Positions 52,490 through 63,300 of a stretch of DNA of 64,000 nt are shown piece after piece. Source of the stretch: Helicobacter colisuis (lineage in GTDB: Bacteria; Campylobacterota; Campylobacteria; Campylobacterales; Helicobacteraceae). Under the pieces are notes generated by a model. The model made no database searches and was not told the origin of the DNA. It worked only from the letters and a program-made list of their open reading frames with translations. The translations under genes were made by a program, and so were the position numbers. The stretch covers positions 62,001 through 126,000 of the forward strand of contig NZ_JAMOKX010000004.1 in NCBI RefSeq assembly GCF_023646285.1. The letters are read 5' to 3'. Positions within the stretch are counted from its first letter, which is position 1. Each line of letters begins with the position of its first letter.

Positions 52490-54226
52490 CTAGCTAATAA
52501 AATCTTCTTTGGGGAAAAACTCTGCGATCCAATCACATTGCTTTTCATCATAATTCTCTGATGCTCGAATCTTAAAGCGATTATTATCTTCTACAACTTC
52601 AAAAAATCTTTCAGGATTCTCTTTATTAAATAACACCCTAAGAAATTCTTCTTGCTCATTATTATAAAACTTGAATCTAATCATCGTTTCTGCTGATCCA
52701 ATCTCTCCACGAATTATAACTTTAGCCTCCAAAACAGCCTTATCAATATTCCTTAAAAGTCTTTCGTTATGATAATTAATATTAACAATATCACGATATT
52801 CCTCTAGGAGTTTTTGATAATTTTTAAGCGATTTATCATATTGATCTACAATATTTTGAAGATTTTTTGGAATAGATTTGCCTTGAAGAGTATAAGTAAT
52901 TTTATGCACTTTATTTTGCATAGTAAATAAAAAAGTATAAATCTCATCCATTCTCTTTCTTAAATGTTTAATATTAACCTGCAACTGCTTTTTTAACACT
53001 AAATATTCTGTTCTATCTTTTTTATTAAATGCAAATTTAGCAGGATTGCACTCAAAGAGATTGTGCTCCCCCAAAATATTATCCACCACTAAAGAATAAC
53101 GAAAATAAATTTCATTATAAGATCGGACATTTTTCACATAAATATAATCAGCAACAATCTTTCCACCAAGCATACTCTCCACATAAGCTATTTTAGCCTC
53201 TACAATGCCTTTTTCTAGAACATCAATCACTGCTATATCGGCTTTAACATTTCCTTTATGCGATTTAATATAGGCGATTTTAGCTTCAATTTTTGAATCA
53301 AAATGAGTTAAGCCATCAATTTTTAGTATTTTAAAAAGATTGGCAGTTTCTTGCTTGTTGGTATTCAACTCATCGTCTATAATAAAATAAAAGGGTGCTA
53401 TTTCTTTTAAAAATCCATCTTTTCTAGCACAAAATTTAATATGCGCAGAATCTTCTAAGGCAACAATGCTTAAATCACTTTTAATCTGATGTGATTGAAT
53501 AGATTTAGCTGGCAAAATATGACCCTTTAAATCCCTGCCAATACGACCCTTAATAGCTTTGGTATAATCCAAAAGCAAATCCCCTTTATGAACAGCCTTC
53601 AAACAAACTTTAGGGGTAAATTTAGTTTGCAAATCACAAATCGCACTTTCATCTTGCATTTTATGATAAATTTCAAGCTTCTCACTTTTTCCCTCAACAC
53701 TTGCTACTCCAGAAGCGACTTTAAAGGTAATTTTTGATGTGATACTACGAAATTTAAGCTTCTCAATCAAAATATCAATTTGCGATTCTAATTGCTTGGA
53801 TTCTCTAATTCCAACAAAATAGCCTTCTAGAATCATTGCTCGATAAAGCTCTTGATAAATATCAACCTTTAATTTTCCATAGTATTCTACTTTAACCTTT
53901 GGAATCAAAGTTGCCATTAGCGTTGTATCTGCTTGGGGTATTAATTCAACTTTAAAAGGTAAGTTTTCTCTTTCTTTCTTTTTGCATAACTCAACCCTAT
54001 AAATTTGCTTAATATCAACTTTTGCAATGTAATTAGCATCTTTATCAAAGAGATTTAGTAAGTGGATTTTTTTGAAATTATTTTCTCCGTGGCGACTACA
54101 AAATGTAGCAAAACCCAAAAAATAAAAATCCATTTCTTCTTGATAAATTTGACTTTGTTCTTTTAAAAAAGCTTTAATATTTTCAATTTTTTCAAAAATC
54201 TTATAGCCTCTTGAAGCAAAAACCAT
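52490..54226 (-). CDS. FapA/DUF342 family protein
   Basis: A 578-aa protein with the DUF342 (flagellar assembly protein A) layout: variable N-terminal region, then CLKAVHKGDLLLDYTKAIKGRIGRDLKGHILP, a repetitive right-handed beta stretch (HFDSKIEAKIAYIKSHKGNV, DVLEKGIVEAKIAYVESM), and a C-terminal coiled coil (LKKQLQVNIKHLRKRMDEIY). DUF342 proteins are cytoplasmic scaffolds tied to polar or flagellar placement in some bacteria; function here is inferred only from the family. 12 bp upstream lies the end of the hemerythrin gene on the same strand. Confidence 0.75.
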   Translation of the reverse strand: MVFASRGYKIFEKIENIKAFLKEQSQIYQEEMDFYFLGFATFCSRHGENNFKKIHLLNLFDKDANYIAKVDIKQIYRVELCKKKERENLPFKVELIPQADTTLMATLIPKVKVEYYGKLKVDIYQELYRAMILEGYFVGIRESKQLESQIDILIEKLKFRSITSKITFKVASGVASVEGKSEKLEIYHKMQDESAICDLQTKFTPKVCLKAVHKGDLLLDYTKAIKGRIGRDLKGHILPAKSIQSHQIKSDLSIVALEDSAHIKFCARKDGFLKEIAPFYFIIDDELNTNKQETANLFKILKIDGLTHFDSKIEAKIAYIKSHKGNVKADIAVIDVLEKGIVEAKIAYVESMLGGKIVADYIYVKNVRSYNEIYFRYSLVVDNILGEHNLFECNPAKFAFNKKDRTEYLVLKKQLQVNIKHLRKRMDEIYTFLFTMQNKVHKITYTLQGKSIPKNLQNIVDQYDKSLKNYQKLLEEYRDIVNINYHNERLLRNIDKAVLEAKVIIRGEIGSAETMIRFKFYNNEQEEFLRVLFNKENPERFFEVVEDNNRFKIRASENYDEKQCDWIAEFFPKEDFIS

Positions 54227-54238
54227 TTACAATATTCC

Positions 54239-54907
54239 TTATTGAAAGTATTTTTTAATAAGCATTTTATAATATTGCTCTTCTTGTAATCGCTCATCGA
54301 TTAAAACCAATGGTTGCTTACAAACCTTACAACGCAAAAAAGTTCGCTTTGTTTGCATCATTTCATGCAAAGAATCACAAACTTCAAAAACTTTTGTATG
54401 ACAAAGGCAAATATAATTATGATGCTTTTGTTCTTCAATCCTATGGATATTTTGGCTAAGAGCTATAATCTTAGTTTGCTGCTCCAAGGAATAAGGAATC
54501 TCGCCTACATCTATCAAATGATTGTGGTAAGCTTCTAAGCGTTTGTCTTCGTTTAAAATATGATTAACCAACCAATTTTTTGAGAAACCATAAAATTTCT
54601 CACAACTTTTTTGAATATCTTTAGAATCAATTTTAAAATTTTGCAAGATATTAATCAAGCCCTTATGCAATCTTTTATGTTGTTCTGCAAAAGGAAAACA
54701 AACTCTATCCATATAGGCTTCCTCATCTTTAAAATGAGTAATAGTGTATTCCAAAAAACGATTAATGAGTGCTAGTAATAATTTTTCTTTGTTTTCAATG
54801 GGAGAATTTGCCAAACGATTAGCAATTGCTAAACATTGAAAAAAATATTTATGTTGATCATCTAAAAGCTGATTCTTAACACTAAATTCTTCGCTCCATT
54901 CTAGCAT
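54239..54907 (-). CDS. bacteriohemerythrin with a cysteine-rich C-terminal extension
   Basis: Residues 1-130 form a hemerythrin domain with all seven di-iron ligands: His19, His58, Glu62, His77, His81, His116 and Asp121. Such domains bind O2 or sense oxygen or iron. The family usually ends near residue 135; this 222-aa protein adds a tail with CLCHTKVFEVC and CKVCKQPLVLIDE, a Cys pattern suited to zinc or redox sensing. It lies 12 bp upstream of the DUF342 gene, probably in one operon. Confidence 0.85.
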   Translation of the reverse strand: MLEWSEEFSVKNQLLDDQHKYFFQCLAIANRLANSPIENKEKLLLALINRFLEYTITHFKDEEAYMDRVCFPFAEQHKRLHKGLINILQNFKIDSKDIQKSCEKFYGFSKNWLVNHILNEDKRLEAYHNHLIDVGEIPYSLEQQTKIIALSQNIHRIEEQKHHNYICLCHTKVFEVCDSLHEMMQTKRTFLRCKVCKQPLVLIDERLQEEQYYKMLIKKYFQ

Positions 54908-54977
54908 AGGGCTACTCCCATTAATTATTTTAACAGCGAATCATTATAACCCACAAAACTTTAATTATGTTTAAAAA

Positions 54978-56111
54978 TTAGTTTTCTAAATTAGAATAAA
55001 AATTTTGGTAAAAATCTTGGAATTCACCCTTTAAAATAGCCTCTCTAGCCTCTCTAGCTAAATCCAAATAATAAGCAAGGTTATGAATACTTGCAAGACG
55101 AAAATAAGTCATTTCTCCCGCTCTAAAAAGATGATGCAAATAAGCTTTTGAAAAATTTTGGCAAGTGTAACATTGGCATTTAGAATCCAAAGGCATAGCA
55201 TCAAGCTTAAACCGAGATGATTTAATAGAAAGTTTGCCAAAATGGGTAAAAATCGTGCCATTGCGCGCATTTCTTGTTGGCATCACACAATCAAACATAT
55301 CCACACCTCTTGCGATAGCTTCTATAATATCTTGTGGTGTGCCAACCCCCATTAAATAGCGAGGTTTATCTTTGGGTAAAAGCGGAGTGGTGAATTCTAG
55401 CGTTTCATACATTAATTCATTAGGCTCTCCCACTGCCAATCCTCCAATAGCATAACCATCAAAATCTGCCATTGAAGTCAAATCTCTTGCGCTTATTTCT
55501 CTAAACTCTCTATCGGTTCCACCTTGATTAATTGCAAAAATATGATTAGTCCATTCCCTACCCTGCTCCCTTGCTTGAATCTTTTGGGCATTGTGAAATG
55601 TGATTGCCTCATTAGCCCATTTGCTCGTGCGATTAATAGATTTTAAAATACGCCCTTTACTTGCTGGTAACCCCACCAAATCATCTAAAATCATCATAAT
55701 ATCACTATTTAAATCATATTGAATCTCCAACACCTTTTGAGGAGTAAAAAAGTGTTTACTTCCATCAATATGGCTCTTAAACAAAATTCCTTCATCAGAA
55801 ACTTTAACATTATCGCTCAAACTAAAAGCTTGGAATCCGCCACTATCAGTTAAAAAATTTCTTGGGAATTGACTAAAATGATGCAATCCTCCTAGCTGCT
55901 TTATAACTTCTGATCCTGGTCGCAAATAAAGATGATAAGTATTCCCTAAAATAATAGGAGCATTAAGCGCTAATAAATCATTAAAATCTAGAGCTTTTAC
56001 ACAAGCTTGTGTGCCAACAGGCATAAAGATTGGTGTTTGGATTTCCCCGTGTGCGAGTTTAAGGATACCTGCCCTTGCTTTACCATCAATATTTTGCAAA
56101 TTAAATTCCAT
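54978..56111 (-). CDS. tgt: queuine tRNA-ribosyltransferase
   Basis: Exchanges guanine 34 for preQ1 in GUN-anticodon tRNAs such as the tRNA-Asn (GTT) in this window. The 377-aa TIM barrel has [22 protein letters not shown] (catalytic Asp), [32 protein letters not shown] (second Asp) and the zinc set CQCYTC with a later His. ATG 56111 is chosen; the frame runs two codons further to a TTG. Divergent from the TrkA-C gene, as in H. pylori (HP0281/HP0282). Confidence 0.95.
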   Translation of the reverse strand: MEFNLQNIDGKARAGILKLAHGEIQTPIFMPVGTQACVKALDFNDLLALNAPIILGNTYHLYLRPGSEVIKQLGGLHHFSQFPRNFLTDSGGFQAFSLSDNVKVSDEGILFKSHIDGSKHFFTPQKVLEIQYDLNSDIMMILDDLVGLPASKGRILKSINRTSKWANEAITFHNAQKIQAREQGREWTNHIFAINQGGTDREFREISARDLTSMADFDGYAIGGLAVGEPNELMYETLEFTTPLLPKDKPRYLMGVGTPQDIIEAIARGVDMFDCVMPTRNARNGTIFTHFGKLSIKSSRFKLDAMPLDSKCQCYTCQNFSKAYLHHLFRAGEMTYFRLASIHNLAYYLDLAREAREAILKGEFQDFYQNFYSNLEN

Positions 56112-56159
56112 TTTCAACCTTTTTTTGTTACATTTTTAAAAAATTATTTAGGGTTTGCT

Positions 56160-57575
56160 ATGCGAAAAGTGCTTTTAATTTTAGATGGAATTGTAGCAAA
56201 AGAATTTGCCACCACCATTATGAACAAATATTTTGATGAAAATTATTATATTTTTGTCTCTATAGATAAAGATCTCTTACCCAAAAATACAACCGAATAT
56301 CACGAATCTTATCAATTTGACCCTTGCTCTTCTAGAAAATTAAAAGAGATTCTAAGCCCACAAATCACAGATTGCTACATTATAACAGAGCAAAAAGAAG
56401 ATAGAGAAATTATCTACAATACTTTACGCGCCTATAGCAAAAATTTTCAAATTACCATACTTGGAGAACTCACTCCATCTAAAGAAATCAAAGAAGATAA
56501 GCAACTTAATTTAATTAGCAAATCTAATGTGCTAAGCGCTAAGCTTTTTGAAAAATTCCCCAATGTTCCACGAACAGCTAAATATATTGGCTTAGGGCAA
56601 GGCGAAATTATGCAAATTAGTGTGCCATTTGGTAGTCCTTATGCTTATCGTAGCGTTGGAGTTATCAAACAAAAAAAATGGAAAATTGCTGTAATTTACC
56701 GCAATAATGAAGTGATTTTACCCAAATACTCTACAACTATTTTTCCCAACGATTCCTTGCTTTTAGTTGGAGATCCTACTACACTTTGGGATATTTATCA
56801 CCGAATCAAAGAGGAAATAGGACAATTTCCAACACCTTTTGGGCGTGATGTGGTTTTATATTTTAATCTACTTAAACCAAAAGCTTTAGAGATATGTTTA
56901 GAACAAACTTTATGGCTTTTTAGCAAATTTAAAAACAAGCGGTTGCATTTGTGTTTTTATAATCCCTCCTCACTGCAAGATCTTGAAACAATTAAAAATC
57001 ACCCAGACTTAAATAAAGATAATATTTCGTGGCATATTGAATTTTATGAAACCTCGCTTAAAAATATTATTCTAAGGGATAAAAATAATAAAAATATTGG
57101 ACTTATTTTGATTGACAAAAATATTTTTGAAAGTCATAAAAATTTCCTTTTTGGTTTAGGGATTCCATTGCTTAAATTTGGAAATTCTCCGCTTAACTCA
57201 TTAACTCATAGCGCTGTTATAATCCCTAAAAAAACCGAAGAAGCTGAAAAAATCTCTTCAGTTGTCTTTGATTTTTCTACCCAAATGGGCTTAAAAATTT
57301 TACTTTATGATTTTGATCCTGATAAAAACTATCATGAACAAGCCGCTGATTATTACCATCATATTGAAAAAGTTTTTGATAAGAAAATTGAGCTTATTAA
57401 ATCTGATACGCTAAATCCCATTATTTGGCTAAATAGGCAAGAGCAGACCCTGCAAATCTTACCACTTAAAAAAGAAACACTTCAAAAGCCCTTATGGTTT
57501 TCACTCACTGAAATAGAAAATCTAAGCACACATCTTCCTAATGTGCCACAGCTTTTTATTCCTCTCTCTGTTTAA
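56160..57575 (+). CDS. TrkA-C (RCK_C)-domain protein, HP0282-like
   Basis: A 471-aa cytoplasmic protein. The N-terminal 130 residues form a Rossmann-like domain (KVLLILDGIVAKEFATTIM), followed by a TrkA-C domain (GEIMQISVPFGSPYAYRSVGV, NNEVILPKYSTTIFPNDSLLLVGDP) and a further 200 residues with a second alpha/beta domain. TrkA-C domains bind regulatory ligands of ion transporters, but no membrane part is present, so any channel partner is elsewhere. ATG 56160 is chosen. Its end overlaps pseF by 20 bp tail-to-tail. Confidence 0.65.
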   Translation: MRKVLLILDGIVAKEFATTIMNKYFDENYYIFVSIDKDLLPKNTTEYHESYQFDPCSSRKLKEILSPQITDCYIITEQKEDREIIYNTLRAYSKNFQITILGELTPSKEIKEDKQLNLISKSNVLSAKLFEKFPNVPRTAKYIGLGQGEIMQISVPFGSPYAYRSVGVIKQKKWKIAVIYRNNEVILPKYSTTIFPNDSLLLVGDPTTLWDIYHRIKEEIGQFPTPFGRDVVLYFNLLKPKALEICLEQTLWLFSKFKNKRLHLCFYNPSSLQDLETIKNHPDLNKDNISWHIEFYETSLKNIILRDKNNKNIGLILIDKNIFESHKNFLFGLGIPLLKFGNSPLNSLTHSAVIIPKKTEEAEKISSVVFDFSTQMGLKILLYDFDPDKNYHEQAADYYHHIEKVFDKKIELIKSDTLNPIIWLNRQEQTLQILPLKKETLQKPLWFSLTEIENLSTHLPNVPQLFIPLSV

Positions 57576-58236
57576 GAATCTGATACCTAATCTCGGCTTC
57601 TTCCCAGTCTTGTAGCGTATCAATATCTTGAACTTCTCTCCTTGGTAGCAAAAAACTCTTTGAATCTTCAAAAATATTCTCCTTGTTCTGCCATACTTTT
57701 GCCCTAGCAAAGTAAAATTGCCCTGCATCGTGATAAATTTTTTCCAAATCTTGGGAACGCTTAGTAAAATATTGAGCAAAAAGCATTTTATTTTTATTTT
57801 CTTTTATTCTAAAGGCTCTAAAGGGAGAGTAATCATATTCTACCGCCGATAAAAGATAACACAAGTCATCGCGACATAAAAATGCCTCTTGCAATCTCTT
57901 TGAATTTAAAAGTGGTGCTGTTGCATAGAGACAACACACCCATTCTTTTTGTAATTTTAGCTTTTGGATTCCCTCTATAATCACTTCTCTTGTCCCTATA
58001 AAATCTCCACTCAAAGCCTCTGTTCGCTTAAGTGGTAAAGCCCCAAACTTCTCTGCACACTCCAAAATCTCACAATCTTCACTAGAGACATAAATTTTAG
58101 AAAAAATTCCACTATTCTTTGCATTTTCAATACTATAAGCAAGAATTGGTTTGCCTAAAAAATTTTTAATATTTTTTCTTGGAATCCTTTTACTACCTCC
58201 ACGCGCAGGAATAATGCAAATGCATTCTACTTGCAT
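57556..58236 (-). CDS. pseF: pseudaminic acid cytidylyltransferase
   Basis: Activates pseudaminic acid with CTP for flagellin glycosylation. The 226-aa nucleotidyltransferase shows CIIPARGGSKRIPRKNIK at the N-terminus, KIYVSSEDCEI, and YATAPLLNSKRLQEAF with the later RAKVWQ. ATG 58236 is preferred, 9 nt after AAGGAA; the frame is open to a GTG at 58245. It overlaps the end of pseC, in the run pseB-pseC-pseF. Confidence 0.9.
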   Translation of the reverse strand: MQVECICIIPARGGSKRIPRKNIKNFLGKPILAYSIENAKNSGIFSKIYVSSEDCEILECAEKFGALPLKRTEALSGDFIGTREVIIEGIQKLKLQKEWVCCLYATAPLLNSKRLQEAFLCRDDLCYLLSAVEYDYSPFRAFRIKENKNKMLFAQYFTKRSQDLEKIYHDAGQFYFARAKVWQNKENIFEDSKSFLLPRREVQDIDTLQDWEEAEIRYQILKQREE

Positions 58237-59387
58237 ACAATCCACTTCCTTAAAGCTTCAATCACTTTTTCTTGTTCTTCAAAAGTTAGTGTTGGATACA
58301 AAGGGAGTGTTAGGGTATTTTTATAATATTTTTCTGCATTTTTAAAATCACCCTTTTTAAATCCAAATCGCGCATAAAAAGGTTGTAGATGAATGGGGAT
58401 ATAATGCACTTGTGGAGCAATGCCCAACTCAAGTAAACACGCATAAAGTTCCCTGCGTTTGATTCCAGAATTTTTATTTAGCAAAATCACATAAAGGTGA
58501 AAAGCACTATAATTATGTGATTCTACAAAAGGCAAGGTAATTTCTAAATCTGCCAATCTTTCGCTATAGATTTTAGCCAATTCATTGCGTTTTTGAACAT
58601 AAGCATCTAATCTTTTTAACTGAGAGATTCCCAAACTTGCATGCAAATCACTCAAGCGATAGTTATAGCCTAAAATTTGTTGTTCATAATACCAAGGTGC
58701 TACATTTTTTTTATTTTCAAATTCCTCTTTATCTTTGGTGATTCCATGGCTTCTTAATTTTTGCATTTTTTGAGCATATTTAAGATTATTGGTAACTGCC
58801 ATTCCACCCTCTGCAGAAGTGATAATTTTCACAGGATGGAAGCTAAAAACTACAATATCACTGAATCTGCAATTTCCAATGGGATAAGTGCGATATTTAC
58901 CACCTAGCGCGTGAGAAGCATCTTCCACGATTTTAAAACCATACTTTTGGGATAACTGCCAAATCCTTTCCATTTCACAGCTTTGCCCTGCAAAATGAAC
59001 TGCTACTAACACTTTAGGTAATTTACTTTTCTTGGTTTTTTTAAGCTTTTCTTCTAGCAAATTTACATCAAGATTATAGGTTTTTTTGTCAATATCTACA
59101 AAATCTACTTTTGCTCCACAATAAAGTGCGCAATTACTCGATGCTACAAAACTAATAGGTGTAGTCCAAAGCCAATCTCCCTCACGCAATCCCAAAGCCA
59201 AAATCGCACAATGCAATGCCGAAGTAGCACTATTAACTCCCACAGCATACTTTGCGCCTACCTTTGTTGCAACCTGCGATTCAAATTCTGCAACCTTTGG
59301 TCCTTGAGTAATAAAAGGAGACTGCAAAACTTCTAGCACACTTTGTATGTCTTCTTGAATAATCTCTTGTTTCCCATAAGGTATCAT
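58227..59387 (-). CDS. pseC: UDP-4-amino-4,6-dideoxy-GlcNAc-derivative aminotransferase PseC
   Basis: Second enzyme of pseudaminic acid synthesis, a PLP aminotransferase using the PseB product. The 386-aa DegT/DnrJ-type enzyme has VGVNSATSALHCAILALGL, EDASHALGGKYR, and the PLP Lys in VFSFHPVKIITSAEGG. The C-terminal PQVHYIPIHLQPFY matches PseC. One base separates it from pseB. Confidence 0.93.
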   Translation of the reverse strand: MIPYGKQEIIQEDIQSVLEVLQSPFITQGPKVAEFESQVATKVGAKYAVGVNSATSALHCAILALGLREGDWLWTTPISFVASSNCALYCGAKVDFVDIDKKTYNLDVNLLEEKLKKTKKSKLPKVLVAVHFAGQSCEMERIWQLSQKYGFKIVEDASHALGGKYRTYPIGNCRFSDIVVFSFHPVKIITSAEGGMAVTNNLKYAQKMQKLRSHGITKDKEEFENKKNVAPWYYEQQILGYNYRLSDLHASLGISQLKRLDAYVQKRNELAKIYSERLADLEITLPFVESHNYSAFHLYVILLNKNSGIKRRELYACLLELGIAPQVHYIPIHLQPFYARFGFKKGDFKNAEKYYKNTLTLPLYPTLTFEEQEKVIEALRKWIVCK

Positions 59388-59388
59388 C

Positions 59389-60387
<999 letters not shown>

Positions 60388-60473
60388 TTAAGTTTGGATA
60401 CCTTATTTTGCCATAAATCCCTTTAATTATTCAAAAGCATCTTTATAAAATTATTATTTAAGTAAAAAGGGTA

Positions 60474-60479
60474 TATAAT
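60474..60479 (+). promoter_or_regulatory. promoter -10 for the HP0268-like/miaB run
   Basis: TATAAT, 35 bp upstream of the ATG at 60514. Confidence 0.45.
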
Positions 60480-60513
60480 TAACCATTTTTCTAAAAAGTT
60501 TAAGGGTAAAATT

Positions 60514-60756
60514 ATGGATATTAAATTAGTTCGCGAACACATCAGTGAAAAACCTCAAAAAGTTACAATAAAAAAATTAGAAGAAATGCTAGAAGCTCAA
60601 AAAATGGATATTTTTTATTGCGATAAAGAAAATTCCCATAAAGATATGATGGCATTAATGGAATACTTTGAAAAAAAAGGGAAACATGTTTATTTTAGAG
60701 AAGTTAAATATGGACTAGATGAAGGTGATTATATGTATGAATTCCACATATTATAA
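60514..60756 (+). CDS. HP0268-like small protein
   Basis: An 80-aa protein with an alternating alpha/beta look (MDIKLVREHISEK, KKLEEMLEAQKMDIFY, VYFREVKYGLDEGDYMYEF) resembling H. pylori HP0268, reported to have nuclease (nicking and RNase) activity in vitro. Like HP0268, it lies directly upstream of miaB. Several Asp, Glu and Lys residues are available for such a site, but no classical nuclease motif is seen. Confidence 0.65.
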   Translation: MDIKLVREHISEKPQKVTIKKLEEMLEAQKMDIFYCDKENSHKDMMALMEYFEKKGKHVYFREVKYGLDEGDYMYEFHIL

Positions 60757-60771
60757 TTTAAAGAGCTAGAC

Positions 60772-62088
60772 TTGAACAAGAAACTCTATATTGAAACCTT
60801 AGGTTGTGCGATGAATGAACGCGATAGTGAGCACATCATCGCAGAACTTGAAGAAAAAGAAAATTACACACTAACAAAAAATCCAAAAGAAGCTGATTTG
60901 ATTCTTATTAACACTTGTAGTGTGCGTGAAAAGCCCGAAAAAAAGCTTTTTTCTGAAATTGGACAATACGCAAAAATCAAAAAAGAAGATGCAAAAATCG
61001 GCATTTGTGGTTGCACTGCAAGCCACTTAGGTGATGAAATTTTAAAAAAATCCAAAGCTGTTAATTTTGTGCTTGGCGCTAGAAATGTTTCTAAAATCTC
61101 TCAAATTCTACACAAAGATCGTGTTGCTTGGGTAGATATTGATTATGATGATAGCACCTATGTTTTTAGCTCCAAACATAACTCAACTCTCAAAGGCATG
61201 ATTAACATCTCCATTGGTTGTGATAAACAATGCACTTATTGCATTGTCCCACACACACGAGGCAATGAAATCTCAATCCCTGCTGATTTGATTTTAAAAG
61301 AAGCTAAGAAGCTTGTAGATAATGGTACAAAAGAGATTTTGCTTCTAGGACAAAATGTGAATAATTATGGTCGGCGTTTTTCTAATGATCATCGCAAAAT
61401 TAACTTCACGCAACTTTTGAATGAAATTTCACAAATCAATGGTTTGGAGAGAATCCGATTTACCTCTCCACATCCCTTGCATATGGATGATGAATTTATC
61501 AATGAATTTGCAACCAATCCAAAAGTGTGCAAGGCAATCCATATGCCTTTGCAAAGTGGTTCTACAAAGATTTTACAAAAAATGAAGCGCGGATACTCTA
61601 AGGAATGGTTTTTAGATCGTGTGGCAAAAATGCGCTCTTTAATTCCTGAATTGAGTATTGGAACTGACATTATTGTGGGCTTTCCAACAGAGAGTGAGGA
61701 AGATTTTTTAGACACCTTAGATGTGCTAGAGAAAGTGCGCTTTGACACGCTTTATAGTTTTATTTACTCCACACGCCCACACACACAAGCTGCAACTTGG
61801 CTTGATAATGGCGAAATCCAGCTTCTTGATGAGGAAACTGCCAAAAATAGATTAATAATTCTAAAAGATAAACACAAAGAAATCCTAGCACAAGAAAACG
61901 CTAAGCAACTTGGCAAAATTCACCCTGTATTATTTGAAAGCTATGATGAAGAAAACCTTCTTTTAGAAGGCAGAAGCGATACTAATAAACTTATAAGAGT
62001 TAAGGCAGGGAGAAACCTTATTGGAGAAATTTGTAATGTAAAAATCTCTGAAATCAAAGGTGCACAGCTCATTGGAGAGCTTCTTTAG
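60772..62088 (+). CDS. miaB: tRNA-2-methylthio-N6-dimethylallyladenosine synthase
   Basis: Adds the methylthio group to i6A37 of UNN-reading tRNAs. The 438-aa radical SAM enzyme has three domains: UPF0004 ([33 protein letters not shown] with the auxiliary cluster cysteines), radical SAM ([16 protein letters not shown], CxxxCxxC), and a C-terminal TRAM domain. TTG start after AAGAGC. The next gene starts 11 bp later. Confidence 0.95.
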   Translation: MNKKLYIETLGCAMNERDSEHIIAELEEKENYTLTKNPKEADLILINTCSVREKPEKKLFSEIGQYAKIKKEDAKIGICGCTASHLGDEILKKSKAVNFVLGARNVSKISQILHKDRVAWVDIDYDDSTYVFSSKHNSTLKGMINISIGCDKQCTYCIVPHTRGNEISIPADLILKEAKKLVDNGTKEILLLGQNVNNYGRRFSNDHRKINFTQLLNEISQINGLERIRFTSPHPLHMDDEFINEFATNPKVCKAIHMPLQSGSTKILQKMKRGYSKEWFLDRVAKMRSLIPELSIGTDIIVGFPTESEEDFLDTLDVLEKVRFDTLYSFIYSTRPHTQAATWLDNGEIQLLDEETAKNRLIILKDKHKEILAQENAKQLGKIHPVLFESYDEENLLLEGRSDTNKLIRVKAGRNLIGEICNVKISEIKGAQLIGELL

Positions 62089-62098
62089 AATCTTAGAG

Positions 62099-62731
62099 AT
62101 GAAAAATATCAAAAGAAAACTCATTCTTTTCTTTTCTCCCTCTTTGATTTTTTTTCTCATCAAACTTCTTTATAAAACCTGTAAAGTTGAATACCAAATT
62201 GACCCCAAAACACTAGAATTACTTCAAAAACAACAAAATTTTATAGTAGCCTTTTGGCATGGGAATCTACTTATGCAACCTTACCTTTTTAAGAAAGTTC
62301 TAAAAAATAGCCCTCAAAAAGCCTATGTGCTTATTAGCCAACATTTTGATGGAGATATTATTAGCCACGCAATCAAGCTCTTTGGGATTGATTCATTAAG
62401 GGGATCTAGTTCTAAGGGAAATATTAAAGTGCTTCTTTTAGCTCTAAGAAAACTTCAAAAAAATGATTTTATAGTCATCACTCCAGATGGACCAAGAGGA
62501 CCCTATCACAGCATTGCAGATGGAATCGTGCTACTCTCCCAAAAATCAAAAAGACCTATTGTTTCTTCACAAATCCATTACCAAAAATTTTGGGAATTTA
62601 AGAGTTGGGATAGATTCCAAATACCAAAGCCTTTTAGTCGCATTACCTATATTCTAAAAGAGCCTTTGTGGATTGAAAACTTAGACTTAGATAAAGCAAA
62701 AGCCAAAATTCAACACATTATGGAAGCTTAA
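62099..62731 (+). CDS. DUF374 lysophospholipid acyltransferase-like protein
   Basis: A 210-aa protein with an N-terminal hydrophobic segment and an acyltransferase-like fold: IVAFWHGNLLMQPYLF (H-x-N instead of the H-x4-D box), ISQHFDGDIISHAIKLFG and VITPDGPRGPYHSIADG. The DUF374 family includes lipid A-type acyltransferase relatives. ATG 62099 follows the miaB stop; an in-frame ATG at 62060 inside miaB is less likely. An HP0270-like gene is in the same place in H. pylori. Confidence 0.8.
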   Translation: MKNIKRKLILFFSPSLIFFLIKLLYKTCKVEYQIDPKTLELLQKQQNFIVAFWHGNLLMQPYLFKKVLKNSPQKAYVLISQHFDGDIISHAIKLFGIDSLRGSSSKGNIKVLLLALRKLQKNDFIVITPDGPRGPYHSIADGIVLLSQKSKRPIVSSQIHYQKFWEFKSWDRFQIPKPFSRITYILKEPLWIENLDLDKAKAKIQHIMEA

Positions 62732-62733
62732 AA

Positions 62734-63213
62734 TTGAAAAATACTTTTTTATATTTGCTCTTAGTTGCGATTCTTTTATTGATTTTAGGGTATTTTTTTT
62801 CACCTTCTTATACCTTAAGCTCTCAAGCCAAGAAAGAATTTACCAAAGGAAACTACCAAGAGTCTTATCAACTTGCCACGCTTGCACTCAAAGAAGACCC
62901 CTATAATCGTTCAGCCTTTAGCATTGCTAATCAATCCAAACAACGACTAAACCTCCAAAGATTCTTACAAAAAACGCAAGATTATTATAAAAAAGTCTCA
63001 AAACTACTCCAAAGTCCCTCCATAACTCCACAAGAACTTTTAGAGATTCAATGGATTTATGATGCCTTTAGTAAAGAATACGCCACTCTTTATTTCTTTA
63101 ACAAGCCAACACCTGATGAAAAAGAAGCCATAGAAAATTATGCGCAATGGTTTAAGCAACTCAAAGAAAAAATTGACCTTGCAAAAAAGCAATCATCATT
63201 AAATAAATCTTAA
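62734..63213 (+). CDS. membrane-anchored TPR-like protein of unknown function
   Basis: A 159-aa protein starting at TTG. One N-terminal membrane segment (about residues 4-23) is followed by a periplasmic helical part beginning with a TPR-like pair (AKKEFTKGNYQESYQLATLA, LKEDPYNRSAFSIANQ). It starts 2 bp after the DUF374 gene. No specific family recognised. Confidence 0.6.
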   Translation: MKNTFLYLLLVAILLLILGYFFSPSYTLSSQAKKEFTKGNYQESYQLATLALKEDPYNRSAFSIANQSKQRLNLQRFLQKTQDYYKKVSKLLQSPSITPQELLEIQWIYDAFSKEYATLYFFNKPTPDEKEAIENYAQWFKQLKEKIDLAKKQSSLNKS

Positions 63214-63242
63214 GTTTAAGCAGATTTTTTATCAAACTTTGT

Positions 63243-63248
63243 TAAAAT
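63243..63248 (+). promoter_or_regulatory. predicted -10 box for mltD
   Basis: TAAAAT, 52 bp upstream of the mltD ATG, in AT-rich sequence. Confidence 0.3.
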
Positions 63249-63300
63249 AAAAAAGACATTTTTAACAAAATTAATATCACACTTTTAAACAAGGTATTTA

